Below, piece by piece: positions 53,412 to 63,462 of a DNA stretch of 64,000 bases. Below the pieces are notes generated by a model that did not search any database, was not told the DNA's origin, and was given only the letters and a program-made list of their open reading frames with translations. The stretch lies in NCBI RefSeq assembly GCF_009938205.1, contig NZ_AP019655.1, positions 1-64,000 on the forward strand, in the 5' to 3' direction. A program made the translations under genes and the position numbers. This DNA is from Vibrio panuliri (lineage in GTDB: Bacteria; Pseudomonadota; Gammaproteobacteria; Enterobacterales; Vibrionaceae). Every line of letters begins with the position of its first letter. The stretch's first letter is position 1.

Positions 53412-54626
53412 ATGAAAATTATAAAAGCAGAAGTGTTTGTAACTTGTCCAGATCGTAACTTTGTCACACTTAAAATCACAACTGAAGAGGGTGTTTACGG
53501 GATTGGTGATGCAACACTTAATGGTCGTGAACTCTCAGTGGCTTCTTACTTACAAGATCATTTATGTCCGCAATTGGTTGGCATGGATGCTTCTAGGATT
53601 GAAGACATTTGGCAGACATTCTACCGTGGGGCATATTGGCGTAGAGGCCCTGTAACCATGACGGCTATTGCTGCAATTGATATGGCGTTGTGGGACATCA
53701 AAGGCAAAGTGGCAGGTATGCCAGTCTATGATCTGCTTGGTGGTGCATCTCGCGAAGGTGTGATGGTTTACTGTCATGCAACAGGACATAGTATTGATGA
53801 GCTGCTTGAGGATTACGCAAAGCATCAAGAGATGGGATTTAAAGCTATTCGCGTCCAAGCCAAAGTGCCGGGCATTGCCAGTAACTACGGTATTAGCAAA
53901 TCCAAAGGGGCAGCGTATGAGCCTGCCTCTAAAGGCATTCGTCCCGATGTGGAATCTTGGTCGACAGAAAAATACTTAAACTTTGCACCTAAGATGTTTG
54001 AGGCAGTGCGTAATAAGTTTGGTTTTGATGACCATATCTTACATGACATCCACCATCGTTTGACGCCAATGGAAGCCGCAAGACTGGGTAAAAGTGTTGA
54101 AGATTACAAGTTGTTCTGGATGGAAGATCCAACGCCAGCGGAGAATCAAGAAGGTTTCCGCTTAATCCGCCAACACACCACCACACCGATTGCTGTTGGT
54201 GAAGTGTTCAACTCAATCTGGGACTGCAAACAGTTAATTGAAGAGCAGTTGATTGACTACATTCGTTCTACTGTTACTCACGCTGGTGGTATCACCCATA
54301 TGCGTCGTATCGCCGACTTTGCCGCTATGTATCAAGTGCGGACTGGTTCGCATGGCCCTTCTGATATTTCTCCAATTGGTATGGCAGCGGGTCTGCATTT
54401 AGATATGTGGGTGCCAAACTTTGGCTTACAGGAGTTTATGGGTTACTCAGAGCGCATGCTGTCGGTGTTTGAGACAAATTGGACGTTTGAAAATGGTTAT
54501 ATGCATCCAAGCAACAAGCCTGGTTTAGGGATCGACTTCAACGAAGAAGAAGCGAAAAAATACCCGTACCAACCCGCGAACCTCCCAATTGCCCGCCTTG
54601 AAGATGGCACTTTGTGGAACTGGTAA
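53412..54626 (+). CDS. Mannonate dehydratase, ManD/RspA-type enolase superfamily
   Basis: A 404-residue enolase-superfamily enzyme: N-terminal capping domain ([20 protein letters not shown]), [20 protein letters not shown], the ManD-type [20 protein letters not shown] and HDIHHRLTP, and metal ligands around [10 protein letters not shown] and VGEVFNS. ManD converts D-mannonate to 2-keto-3-deoxygluconate, so here it takes the place of the unrelated UxuA between UxuB and Kdg metabolism. ATG 53412 follows GAGG; a frame opens at 53352. Homologues with low activity exist, so activity is likely but not certain. Confidence 0.92.
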   Translation: MKIIKAEVFVTCPDRNFVTLKITTEEGVYGIGDATLNGRELSVASYLQDHLCPQLVGMDASRIEDIWQTFYRGAYWRRGPVTMTAIAAIDMALWDIKGKVAGMPVYDLLGGASREGVMVYCHATGHSIDELLEDYAKHQEMGFKAIRVQAKVPGIASNYGISKSKGAAYEPASKGIRPDVESWSTEKYLNFAPKMFEAVRNKFGFDDHILHDIHHRLTPMEAARLGKSVEDYKLFWMEDPTPAENQEGFRLIRQHTTTPIAVGEVFNSIWDCKQLIEEQLIDYIRSTVTHAGGITHMRRIADFAAMYQVRTGSHGPSDISPIGMAAGLHLDMWVPNFGLQEFMGYSERMLSVFETNWTFENGYMHPSNKPGLGIDFNEEEAKKYPYQPANLPIARLEDGTLWNW

Positions 54627-54636
54627 CTTTGCCTCA

Positions 54637-54666
54637 GCAGCCCTTGTTCTAGGGCTGCTTTTTTTG
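54637..54666 (+). terminator. Terminator between manD and uxuB
   Basis: Stem AGCAGCCC / GGGCTGCT with an 8-base loop and six T residues, 22 bp before the uxuB start. It lies inside a run of co-directional genes of one pathway. Confidence 0.85.
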
Positions 54667-54688
54667 CCGCAGTGATAGAGAAAATAAC

Positions 54689-56161
54689 ATGAAGACGATC
54701 GCCAACCATCCATTACCTAGCCAAGTTGTTCAACCCACGTACTCAAGGGATAAGCTGAAATCAAAAATTGTCCATTTAGGTTTTGGTGCCTTTCATCGTG
54801 CGCACCAAGCGCTTTACACCGACCAAACCAATCAAGTCGAAGGTTCTGATTGGGGGATCTGTGAAATTAACCTATTCGGGGGAGAAGCGCTGATTAACGC
54901 TTTACGTGCACAAGAACATAGTTTTAGCGTGTTGCTTAAAGGGGCGGATGGTACGCAAGCCCATATTGTCCAAGCAGTCACAGAGTCGCTTCATCCTGAG
55001 CTCGATGGTTTGTCTGCGGTTCTGGAAAAAATGGCCGAGCCGCAAGTGGAAATCGTCTCTTTGACAGTGACCGAAAAGGGCTACTGTATTGATGCGGCGA
55101 CCGGAAAATTAGACATTAAGAATCCATTGATAAGTGCTGATCTTGAAAATCCCCATGCACCGAAAACTGCATTGGGCATTATTGTTCAAGCTCTAAAACT
55201 ACGACGGGAGCGCGGGTTGGGCGCATTTACTGTGATGTCCTGTGACAATATCCAAGAAAATGGCGCGGTAACAAAAGGTGCTGTGCTGGAATACGCCAGT
55301 TTGGTTGCTCCTGAGATGCGAGAATGGATTGAAGCAACAGTGACTTTCCCTTGCACTATGGTTGATCGCATTGTGCCTGCTGTCACAGCGGATACTCTGG
55401 ATGAAATTACGTACATTCTTGGTTGTGAAGACCCGTGTGGTATTGCCTGCGAGCCATTCCGTCAATGGGTCATTGAAGATAATTTTGTCGCGGGGAGACC
55501 GAACTGGGATTCAGTGGGGGCAGAGTTTGTTGATGATGTGGTGCCGTATGAAGAAATGAAACTAAGAATGCTCAATGGTAGCCACTCGTTTCTTGCGTAT
55601 CTTGGTTACTTAGCGGGTTATGAGCATATTTCTGACACCATGCAAGATAATGCGTTTAAACAAGCGGCTTTGGATTTAATGCTAAAAGCACAAGCTCCTT
55701 CATTAGAGATGCCGCAAGGGACGGATTTGGCTGCGTATGCCAACATGTTGATTGATCGCTACAGCAATCCAAACTTGAAGCATCGCACTTGGCAAATTGC
55801 GATGGATGGTAGTCAGAAAATTCCACAGCGTCTTGGTGGCAGTTTGAGGTTTCATTTACAACAAGGCAGTGATTTTAAATGGTTGGCGACTGCCATTGCT
55901 GGTTGGATGCGCTATGTATCCGGCATTGATGAGCAGGGGAACGCCATTGAAGTGAGTGACCCAATGTCTGTTAAACTTAGAGCAATTTGTGATGCTCATG
56001 GCTTTAATGCTTCATTGGTACCTGAACTGCTTGCTCTTGAGTCGATATTCCCTGCGGATATCGGTCAGGATAAGCGCGTGATTGCGGCAGTGAGTAAAGC
56101 CTATCAATCTTTACTAGATAAAGGTGCGCGTCAGACAGTGGTTGAGTTAGTGACGGAGTAA
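54689..56161 (+). CDS. uxuB: D-mannonate oxidoreductase (fructuronate reductase) UxuB
   Basis: A 490-residue long-chain mannitol dehydrogenase-family enzyme that reduces D-fructuronate to D-mannonate with NADH. Family segments are IVHLGFGAFHRAHQALYTDQ near the N-terminus, TVMSCDNIQENGAVTKGAVL, FPCTMVDRIVPAVT and the catalytic KLRMLNGSHSFLAYLGYLAG. It comes right after the terminator and directly adjoins uxaC. Confidence 0.95.
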   Translation: MKTIANHPLPSQVVQPTYSRDKLKSKIVHLGFGAFHRAHQALYTDQTNQVEGSDWGICEINLFGGEALINALRAQEHSFSVLLKGADGTQAHIVQAVTESLHPELDGLSAVLEKMAEPQVEIVSLTVTEKGYCIDAATGKLDIKNPLISADLENPHAPKTALGIIVQALKLRRERGLGAFTVMSCDNIQENGAVTKGAVLEYASLVAPEMREWIEATVTFPCTMVDRIVPAVTADTLDEITYILGCEDPCGIACEPFRQWVIEDNFVAGRPNWDSVGAEFVDDVVPYEEMKLRMLNGSHSFLAYLGYLAGYEHISDTMQDNAFKQAALDLMLKAQAPSLEMPQGTDLAAYANMLIDRYSNPNLKHRTWQIAMDGSQKIPQRLGGSLRFHLQQGSDFKWLATAIAGWMRYVSGIDEQGNAIEVSDPMSVKLRAICDAHGFNASLVPELLALESIFPADIGQDKRVIAAVSKAYQSLLDKGARQTVVELVTE

Positions 56162-57586
56162 ATGATGAAAGATTTTCTGTGTGAAGACTTCTTACTTGCC
56201 AGCGATACCGCACGCGAGCTGTATCACGATTACGCGAAAGCGATGCCAATCTATGATTATCACTGTCACTTAAATCCTAAAGAAGTGGCGCAAAATCGAC
56301 AGTTCGATAACTTAGGGCAAATTTGGCTTGAAGGTGATCATTACAAATGGCGAGGTATGCGCTCAGCAGGTGTACCCGAATCATTGATCACGGGTAAAGA
56401 GACATCGGATTACGACAAGTTCAAAGCGTGGGCGAGAACCGTACCGCAAACCTTGGGTAACCCGCTTTATCACTGGACACACCTTGAATTGCGTCGTCCA
56501 TTTGGGGTAACAGGCAAGCTGTTTGGCCCCGATACTGCAGATGAAATTTGGCACGAGTGCAATGAGTTACTGACAACGCCTGAGTTTTCTGCACGTGGCA
56601 TTATGAAGCAGATGAATGTGGTGATGGCAGGAACGACTGATGATCCTATCCACTCCCTGGAGTACCACAAGGCGATAGCTGATGATGACAGTTTTGATGT
56701 AGAAGTAGCACCAAGTTGGCGACCTGACAGAGCGTTTAAAATTGAACTTGAGGGCTTTGTTGAGTACATGGCGCTACTGGGTGAAGCTGCAGATGTTGAG
56801 ATTGTGCGATTTGCTGATTTACTTCGCGCACTAGAGCGCCGCCTTGAGCACTTTAGCGTTCATGGTTGTCGTGCTGCTGACCATGGTATTGAGATCGTCC
56901 GTTTTGCGGCAGTACCTACTGAAAGCACGCTAGACAATATATTAACACGTCGTTTAGCTGGTGAAGCTTTATCTGAACTTGAGATTGACCAGTTCTGTAC
57001 TGCGGTACAAGTTTGGCTAGGAAAACAGTACGCACAACGTGGTTGGGTGATGCAACTGCACATCGGTGCTCAGCGAAACAACAATACGCGCATGTTTCGC
57101 CAGTTAGGGGTTGATTGCGGGTTTGATTCTATTGGTGACCGTCCGTTTGCACTGCAACTTGCATGTTTGATGGATGCGATGGATGTAAGTAATGAGCTAC
57201 CCCAAACCATCCTGTATTGCCTAAATCCGCGTGACAACGAAATGATTGCGACCATGATTGGTAACTTTCAAGGCGGTGGTATCGCAGGCAAGATCCAATT
57301 TGGTTCTGGTTGGTGGTTTAATGATCAGAAAGATGGCATGGAACGCCAAATTCAACAACTGTCTCAGTTGGGGTTACTGAGCCAGTTTGTTGGAATGTTG
57401 ACGGACTCTCGTAGTTTCCTCTCTTATACTCGCCATGAGTATTTCCGCCGAATTCTTTGTAATACGGTGGGGCAATGGGCTGAAAGCGGAGAAGTGCCGC
57501 GTGATATACCTATGCTAGGCAAAATGGTGCAAGATATCTGCTTTCACAATGCAAAGCGGTATTTTTCATTGTACCCGAACCAGTGA
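56162..57586 (+). CDS. uxaC: Glucuronate isomerase UxaC
   Basis: A 474-residue amidohydrolase-fold enzyme that isomerises D-glucuronate to D-fructuronate (and galacturonate to tagaturonate). The N-terminal metal motif is [14 protein letters not shown]; further segments are [20 protein letters not shown] and [23 protein letters not shown] codons at 56162 and 56165; the gene starts immediately after the uxuB stop. First enzyme of the pathway encoded last. Confidence 0.96.
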   Translation: MMKDFLCEDFLLASDTARELYHDYAKAMPIYDYHCHLNPKEVAQNRQFDNLGQIWLEGDHYKWRGMRSAGVPESLITGKETSDYDKFKAWARTVPQTLGNPLYHWTHLELRRPFGVTGKLFGPDTADEIWHECNELLTTPEFSARGIMKQMNVVMAGTTDDPIHSLEYHKAIADDDSFDVEVAPSWRPDRAFKIELEGFVEYMALLGEAADVEIVRFADLLRALERRLEHFSVHGCRAADHGIEIVRFAAVPTESTLDNILTRRLAGEALSELEIDQFCTAVQVWLGKQYAQRGWVMQLHIGAQRNNNTRMFRQLGVDCGFDSIGDRPFALQLACLMDAMDVSNELPQTILYCLNPRDNEMIATMIGNFQGGGIAGKIQFGSGWWFNDQKDGMERQIQQLSQLGLLSQFVGMLTDSRSFLSYTRHEYFRRILCNTVGQWAESGEVPRDIPMLGKMVQDICFHNAKRYFSLYPNQ

Positions 57587-57631
57587 TAACGTTCTGAATC
57601 CTTCATTTTGAAGTCACGTGAGTATAGTCAC

Positions 57632-57657
57632 AAGAGCAGTATTAACACTGCTCTTTT
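57632..57657 (+). terminator. Terminator after uxaC
   Basis: Stem AAGAGCAGT / ACTGCTCTT with a 6-base loop and a T tract. Confidence 0.85.
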
Positions 57658-57659
57658 TT

Positions 57660-58444
57660 GTTTTCGAGATTTTTCTTTTTTGAGCTTAAATAGCGAAATA
57701 GGGAATCACTAATGAAAATCCAAGTAAATAAGTCGACTTTTACTCGTATGAATGCCAGACAAAAAATAGCGCTATGCTACGGCGTTGTAACTTAAATTAG
57801 CTGGCTTTACTCGTTGGTATTTTATCTATTCTTCTAAATTAGATATGCATGAAAAACGTGTTTCAATTGCTCACGAAAATCTTCAAATTGCAATCTTTAA
57901 TTTTTTGCTAAGTCATCTGGCATCTACTTTTTATCTCGATTTATGAAGCGGTTTTTACCAGATTCTACGCTGGCAAGTTGAGCTTTGGTTGATTGATATA
58001 AATTTAGAGATTGATTTTAAAGTGTTGATTTATAAAGTTAAATTTATATTTAATGTATGAGTTTATAGCGATTGCACGCTCAAATTACCAAAAAGGCTAG
58101 CTGGATCTTTGTGTTAATATTTTGGATAGATTCCCATGTTGAGATAAATAAATTATTTTTATCGACATGGTCAAATCGACTAATCGTAATATTTGATTTC
58201 CTAGTGAATGAAATTTATTCCTTAAATCTGCATTTTTGTCTACATTGATGCCGCTATTTGTGGCATATTTACATGTCATATTAACCATCTGGATAGTAAA
58301 CGCCTTTTCACTAGTCAAATGGTTTTCAAATTTATATCAATATTTACGTTCTTTTGTAGCGGGCTGTTGCCTACACGGTATTTAGCTAGCGGTCATTAGG
58401 CGGTAAGAATCTGCGTTCAGTTGAATTTTTTCAATGGAGATTAA
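57660..58444. other. AT-rich intergenic region upstream of the RND genes
   Basis: About 785 bp without a convincing gene. A 27-codon frame at 57712-57795 is followed, after its stop, by a short hydrophobic frame, which might be a decayed membrane protein gene, but the evidence is thin. The region should include the promoter of the efflux operon. No TetR-type repressor gene is adjacent. Confidence 0.5.
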
Positions 58445-59590
58445 ATGAACAGTAAACTTAGGATTGCATCTGCAATTTCACTTGCATTGTGGTTGTCTGG
58501 TTGTGATATGTCATCACATGCAGCATCTCAAAACCAAACACCTCCGGCAGTTCCGGTGAACATCATCGAACTAACAAGCCAGCCACAAGCAATCACGATG
58601 GAATTGCCTGGTCGCAGTCGCGCGTATATGGAAGCCGAAGTTCGTCCACAGGTTAACGGTATTGTGCTTGCTCGCAGCTTTACCGAAGGTGGTCATGTTG
58701 AACAAGGTCAATCTCTGTACCAAATTGATGACGCAACTTATGCAGCAGCACTAATCAGTACTAAGGCTGAGCTAAAACGTGCAGAAGCAGCGTTGGCATC
58801 GACGAGTGCAACCGCAAAACGCTTCAAAGAGCTACTAAAAACGAAAGCAATTAGCCAACAAGATTTTGATCAAGCTGAAGCGGCATACCTTGAAGCTAAA
58901 GCAAGTGTTGCAGTGGCAAAAGCGGCGATCAACAACGCAGAAATCAACTTAGCCTACACCAAAGTTGAAGCGCCGATTTCGGGCCAAATCAGTATGTCGA
59001 GTGTGACACCAGGTGCGTTAGTGACAGCTAACCAAGGTCAAGCATTGGCGAAGATTTCTCAGTTGGATCCGATCAATGTCGATATCTCGCAATCAAGCAC
59101 CCAGATGTTGCGCCTAAAACAGCGTATTGCCAGTGGTCAGCTACAGCAGCCTGAATCTGCACAAGTTCGTTTAATTCTCGAAGATGGCAGCGTATACCAA
59201 CACCTAGGTTCAATGAAGTTTGCTGAAGTAACGGTAAATGAAACAACGGGCGCGGTATCACTGCGTGCTGAGTTCCCGAACCCAGACGGTTTACTACTGC
59301 CAGGTATGTTTGTACGCACTATCATCACCGTGGGCACCGATCCTAAAGCGATTCTAGTACCGCAAAAAGCAATTACGCGTAACCCTCGTGGTCAGGCGAT
59401 TGCAATGGTCGTGGATGCCGATAACAAGGTTGAGTCTCGCGTGGTAACAACAGCTGAAGCGATTGATAATCAGTGGCTAGTGACGTCGGGCTTGAAAGAA
59501 GGCGACAAGATTGTTGTAGAAGGACTACAGAAAATCCGTCCAGGTGTAACTGTTGCCCCTTCAGTGATCAGCGATGCTAAAGCAAGCTAA
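58445..59590 (+). CDS. RND efflux periplasmic adaptor (AcrA/MexA-like lipoprotein)
   Basis: A 381-residue membrane-fusion lipoprotein: lipobox LSGC (Cys20), a lipoyl half-motif VRPQVNGIVLARSFTEGGHV, a helical hairpin (about 95-165) with RFKELLKTKAISQQDFDQAE, the second lipoyl half (YTKVEAPISGQISMSSV) and a C-terminal beta-barrel and membrane-proximal domain. It docks the inner-membrane pump to TolC. ATGGAGATTAA precedes the start. Twelve base pairs separate it from the pump gene. Confidence 0.95.
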   Translation: MNSKLRIASAISLALWLSGCDMSSHAASQNQTPPAVPVNIIELTSQPQAITMELPGRSRAYMEAEVRPQVNGIVLARSFTEGGHVEQGQSLYQIDDATYAAALISTKAELKRAEAALASTSATAKRFKELLKTKAISQQDFDQAEAAYLEAKASVAVAKAAINNAEINLAYTKVEAPISGQISMSSVTPGALVTANQGQALAKISQLDPINVDISQSSTQMLRLKQRIASGQLQQPESAQVRLILEDGSVYQHLGSMKFAEVTVNETTGAVSLRAEFPNPDGLLLPGMFVRTIITVGTDPKAILVPQKAITRNPRGQAIAMVVDADNKVESRVVTTAEAIDNQWLVTSGLKEGDKIVVEGLQKIRPGVTVAPSVISDAKAS

Positions 59591-59602
59591 TAGGGATTTA
59601 TA

Positions 59603-62600
59603 ATGGCTCGTTATTTTATTGATCGACCAATCTTTGCATGGGTGATTGCCATCATCATCATGCTTGCAGGTTTGTTGTCGATTTTTTCTCTACCGGTATC
59701 ACAATACCCAACAATTGCACCACCTACTGTTGTAGTAAGTGCTAACTACCCGGGTGCGTCGGCTAAGACGGTTGAAGACTCTGTTACTCAGGTTATTGAG
59801 CAACGTATGACCGGTCTTGACCACCTGCGTTATATTGCTGGTCAAAGTGATAGTTTTGGTAACGCAACAATCACGCTGACGTTTAACGCTGAAGCCGATA
59901 TCGATATCGCTCAAGTTCAAGTGCAGAACAAACTGCAGTTGGCAATGCCGTTGCTGCCACAAGTGGTACAGGCTCAAGGTGTAAGCGTAAACAAGGCCGG
60001 TAGTGGTTTCTTGATGGTGTTAGGTTTCGTATCAGAAGATGGTTCAATGGACTCTGCTGATATTGGTGACTATGTTGCATCTAACATTCAAGACCCTATC
60101 AGCCGTGTGGCTGGCGTAGGTGATATTCAGTTGTTTGGTGCTCAATACGCGATGCGTATTTGGCTAGATCCACTGAAACTAAACCAGTACAACCTGACTA
60201 CCAACGACATCATGAACGCGATTCGTGAGCAAAACGCTCAGGTTTCTGCGGGTCAGTTAGGTGCGGTGCCTTCGGTTCAAGGTCAACAGCTAAACGCAAC
60301 TATCTCATCGTCATCGCTACTGCAAACGCCTGAAGAGTTCAGAAACATCGTGCTGAAGTCTGATACTACAGGTGCAAAAGTCTTACTAAGTGATGTCGCT
60401 AAGGTTGAAATTGGCGCAGAGAGCTACATGACGGCTGGCTTCTACAATGGTAAGCAGGCATCAGGTATCGCGATTCAGCTAGCCAGTGGTGCGAACGCCC
60501 TAGATACAAAAGACGCAGTACTTGAACGTATGTCTGAGCTGGAAGAGTTCTTCCCGCAAGGCTTAGAAATGGTGATTCCGTTTGATACGACCCCGTTTGT
60601 AAGCAGCTCGATTGAAGGTGTGGTAAAAACGCTGCTTGAAGCGATTGTACTGGTATTCGTTATCATGTACCTATTCTTGCAGAACTTCCGTGCAACGCTG
60701 ATCCCAATGATCGCGGTGCCAGTCGTACTGCTGGGTACATTTGGTATCTTGGCGGCCGCGGGCTTCTCAGTAAACATGCTGACGATGTTCGCGATGGTAC
60801 TCGCCATCGGTCTTCTGGTGGACGATGCCATCGTTGTAGTAGAGAACGTTGAACGTATCATGTCTGAAGAAGGCTGTACGCCGCTTGAAGCGACGCGTAA
60901 GTCGATGGATCAGATCACGGGCGCTCTAATCGGTATCGGTTTAACGCTGTCTGCTGTATTCGTTCCAATGGCATTTATGTCTGGCTCGACCGGTGTTATC
61001 TACCGTCAGTTCTCGATCACTATCGTATCTGCGATGGCACTATCGGTACTGGTTGCGATGATTCTGACGCCAGCACTTTGTGCCACCATGCTTAAGCAAG
61101 TTGAGAAAGGTCACGCCTATACAGATAAAGGTTTCTTCGGTGCCTTTAACCGTTGGTTCGATAGCTGTACTAACCGTTACGAATCAGGTGTAGCGAGCAT
61201 CATCAAGCGTACCGGTCGTATGTTCTTGGTATTTATCGCCATCACTATCGGTACGGGTTACCTATTCTTGCGTATGCCAACAGCCTTCCTTCCTGATGAA
61301 GACCAAGGCGTAATGTTTGCTCAAGCTATTCTGCCGGCAAACGCATCGCAAGAGAGCACGCTAAAAGTGCTCGATAAGATGGAAAACTACCTAAATACCC
61401 AAGAAGCAGACTCAGTTGAATCTGTGTTTACTGTTGCGGGCTTCAGCTTTGCTGGTATGGGTCAAAACATGGGTATGGCGTTTATCAACCTCAAACCATG
61501 GGATGAGCGTACTGCGCCAGGAACTGACGTTGAGTCTGTTGCCAATCGTGCGATGGGCGCATTCATGCAAATCAAAGAAGCGATGGTGTTTGCGTTCGTT
61601 CCGCCTGCGGTAATGGAGCTCGGTACGGCAGGTGGTTTTGACTTCTACCTACAAGACCGTAGTGGTCATGGTCACGAAGCGCTAATCGCGGCTCGTAACC
61701 AAATGCTAGGTATGGCTGGGCAAGATCCAAACCTTGTGGGTGTACGTCCTAATGGTCAAGAAGATGCGCCAATTTATCAATTGCACATCGACCATTCTAA
61801 ACTGCGTGCGCTTAACCTAAACATTGCTGAAGTGAACTCTGTGTTGGCTTCTGCGTGGGGTGGCTCTTACGTTAACGACTTTATCGATCGTGGTCGTATC
61901 AAGAAAGTTATGGTGCAAGGTGAAGATCAATACCGCATGCAGCCAGAAGACCTTGATAAGTGGTTTGTGCGTAACAGCATGGGTGAGATGGTTCCATTCT
62001 CAGCATTCGCATCAGGTTCATGGCAATATGGCCCACCACGTCTAGAGCGTTTCAACGGTCTGCCTGCGGTGAACATCCAAGGTGCGCCAGTTCCAGGTTA
62101 CAGTACTGGTGCGGCAATGACTGACATTGAAAACATGGCGGCCAAACTGCCTACTGGCTTTGGTATTGAATGGAACGGTCTATCGTATGAAGAACGTCTA
62201 TCAGGTAACCAAGCTCCAGCGCTTTACGCTCTATCAATCCTAGTGGTATTCCTAGTATTGGCGGCGCTATATGAGAGTTGGTCAGTGCCTATCGCGGTAA
62301 TTCTGGTCGTACCTCTGGGTGTTATCGGTGCAATCGTAGCGATGAACGCTCGTGGCTTGCCAAACGATGTGTTCTTCCAAGTAGGTCTTCTAACCACCGT
62401 TGGTCTAGCAACGAAGAACGCGATCCTTATCGTCGAATTTGCCAAAGAATACTATGAGAAAGGTGCAAGCCTGCGTGATGCAACATTGCATGCGGTACGT
62501 GTTCGTCTGCGTCCAATCTTGATGACTTCACTCGCATTTGGCCTAGGTGTTGTGCCGCTAGCGATCAGCTCGGGTGTAGGTTCTGGTGCACAAAACGCTA

Positions 62601-62752
62601 TCGGTACTGGCGTACTAGGTGGCATGGTGGGTTCTACCTTCCTGGGTATCTTCTTCGTACCGCTATTCTTCGTGGTAGTAGAGCGCTTGTTTAGTAAGCG
62701 TGAGCGTGAAGAGTACCGCCAAAGCAAATTGGAAAAAGCTGAAGCGAAATAA
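59603..62752 (+). CDS. RND multidrug efflux pump, AcrB/HAE1 family
   Basis: A 1049-residue inner-membrane pump with 12 transmembrane helices and two large periplasmic loops. It starts [22 protein letters not shown]4 has the proton-relay Asp pair in [20 protein letters not shown], and TM10 has the Lys in [20 protein letters not shown]. Length and motifs match the drug-exporting HAE1 class of Vibrio Vex/Vme pumps. No outer-membrane channel gene is attached, so TolC is expected to serve. Codon use in this gene and its adaptor is strongly biased to CGT, GGT, AAC and CTA, as in well-expressed genes. Confidence 0.97.
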   Translation: MARYFIDRPIFAWVIAIIIMLAGLLSIFSLPVSQYPTIAPPTVVVSANYPGASAKTVEDSVTQVIEQRMTGLDHLRYIAGQSDSFGNATITLTFNAEADIDIAQVQVQNKLQLAMPLLPQVVQAQGVSVNKAGSGFLMVLGFVSEDGSMDSADIGDYVASNIQDPISRVAGVGDIQLFGAQYAMRIWLDPLKLNQYNLTTNDIMNAIREQNAQVSAGQLGAVPSVQGQQLNATISSSSLLQTPEEFRNIVLKSDTTGAKVLLSDVAKVEIGAESYMTAGFYNGKQASGIAIQLASGANALDTKDAVLERMSELEEFFPQGLEMVIPFDTTPFVSSSIEGVVKTLLEAIVLVFVIMYLFLQNFRATLIPMIAVPVVLLGTFGILAAAGFSVNMLTMFAMVLAIGLLVDDAIVVVENVERIMSEEGCTPLEATRKSMDQITGALIGIGLTLSAVFVPMAFMSGSTGVIYRQFSITIVSAMALSVLVAMILTPALCATMLKQVEKGHAYTDKGFFGAFNRWFDSCTNRYESGVASIIKRTGRMFLVFIAITIGTGYLFLRMPTAFLPDEDQGVMFAQAILPANASQESTLKVLDKMENYLNTQEADSVESVFTVAGFSFAGMGQNMGMAFINLKPWDERTAPGTDVESVANRAMGAFMQIKEAMVFAFVPPAVMELGTAGGFDFYLQDRSGHGHEALIAARNQMLGMAGQDPNLVGVRPNGQEDAPIYQLHIDHSKLRALNLNIAEVNSVLASAWGGSYVNDFIDRGRIKKVMVQGEDQYRMQPEDLDKWFVRNSMGEMVPFSAFASGSWQYGPPRLERFNGLPAVNIQGAPVPGYSTGAAMTDIENMAAKLPTGFGIEWNGLSYEERLSGNQAPALYALSILVVFLVLAALYESWSVPIAVILVVPLGVIGAIVAMNARGLPNDVFFQVGLLTTVGLATKNAILIVEFAKEYYEKGASLRDATLHAVRVRLRPILMTSLAFGLGVVPLAISSGVGSGAQNAIGTGVLGGMVGSTFLGIFFVPLFFVVVERLFSKREREEYRQSKLEKAEAK

Positions 62753-62772
62753 TCTTTAGCGAGCAGTACAGT

Positions 62773-62800
62773 AAAAGGGTCGACAATGTCGACCCTTTTT
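62773..62800. terminator. Terminator after the RND operon
   Basis: Stem AAAAGGGTCGAC / GTCGACCCTTTT around a 3-base loop, symmetrical, so it can serve the convergent glutathione transferase gene as well. Confidence 0.9.
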
Positions 62801-62832
62801 GTTTTTTGCCGGTTAGCTGAGTCTAAACCGCA

Positions 62833-63453
62833 TCAAGCGTCATAGTGTGTTTCGAGCTGTTCAGCTTTTTGATAAGCCGGATGGCTAGCCAGTTGTTTGC
62901 CATAGCGACTGATATTTGGATAGCGCTCTAAGGCATTAAATTTAGCCAAGATATCGACGATAAATGACATCATAATATCGGCGCCAGTGAGCTTATCAGC
63001 AACCAAATAACGTTTCCCCGCCAACCGTTCATCAACATAGCTCATTACTTTGTCTAGCTCAGATTCAGCGTACTCGGCAAGGAAGTTAGTGGGCGCGCCG
63101 TCTTTGGCAAGAAATACCTTAAGGAGTAAAGGCAAGGCGGCTGAGCTTTCGGCAAAGTGCAGCCATTGGAGATAATCCGTGTGTTCATCTGTGCCTCGTT
63201 TAGGCTCCAGTTCATCTTGTGCATACTTGCTGATCAGATACTCGGTAATTGCCCCTGACTCAGCAATGACCATTCCATCCTCTTCGATAACTGGAGATTT
63301 CCCGAGTGGGTGAACGGCTTTTAGCTCGGGTGGAGCAAGAAATGTCTGACTGTCCCTTAAATAGGGTGTGATTTGGTAATCGATGCCTAGCTCTTCGAGC
63401 AACCAGATAATACGCTTTGAGCGAGATTGGTTTAGGTGGTGTAGGGTGATCAT
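62833..63453 (-). CDS. Glutathione S-transferase family protein
   Basis: A 206-residue cytosolic protein with a thioredoxin-like N-terminal domain (MITLHHLNQSRSKRIIWLLE, with Ser near residue 10 as likely glutathione-activating residue; HPLGKSPVIEEDGMVIAESG holds the cis-Pro and the Glu-Ser glutathione contact) and an all-helical C-terminal domain. It probably conjugates or reduces electrophiles. It follows the reductase gene by 9 bp on the same strand, so the two form an operon for detoxification. Confidence 0.92.
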   Translation of the reverse strand: MITLHHLNQSRSKRIIWLLEELGIDYQITPYLRDSQTFLAPPELKAVHPLGKSPVIEEDGMVIAESGAITEYLISKYAQDELEPKRGTDEHTDYLQWLHFAESSAALPLLLKVFLAKDGAPTNFLAEYAESELDKVMSYVDERLAGKRYLVADKLTGADIMMSFIVDILAKFNALERYPNISRYGKQLASHPAYQKAEQLETHYDA

Positions 63454-63462
63454 AATGCGCTC

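Noticed and set aside
57712-57795. 27-codon frame after the uxaC terminator
   Set aside because: No ribosome-binding site and no recognisable product; noted only as a possible decayed gene.
58260-58280. TTTACATGTCAT as a third parS2 site
   Set aside because: It lacks the central base and has mismatches in the right arm.
58097-58318. 73-codon minus-strand frame upstream of the RND operon
   Set aside because: Low-complexity AT-rich sequence, no ribosome-binding site, no family resemblance.
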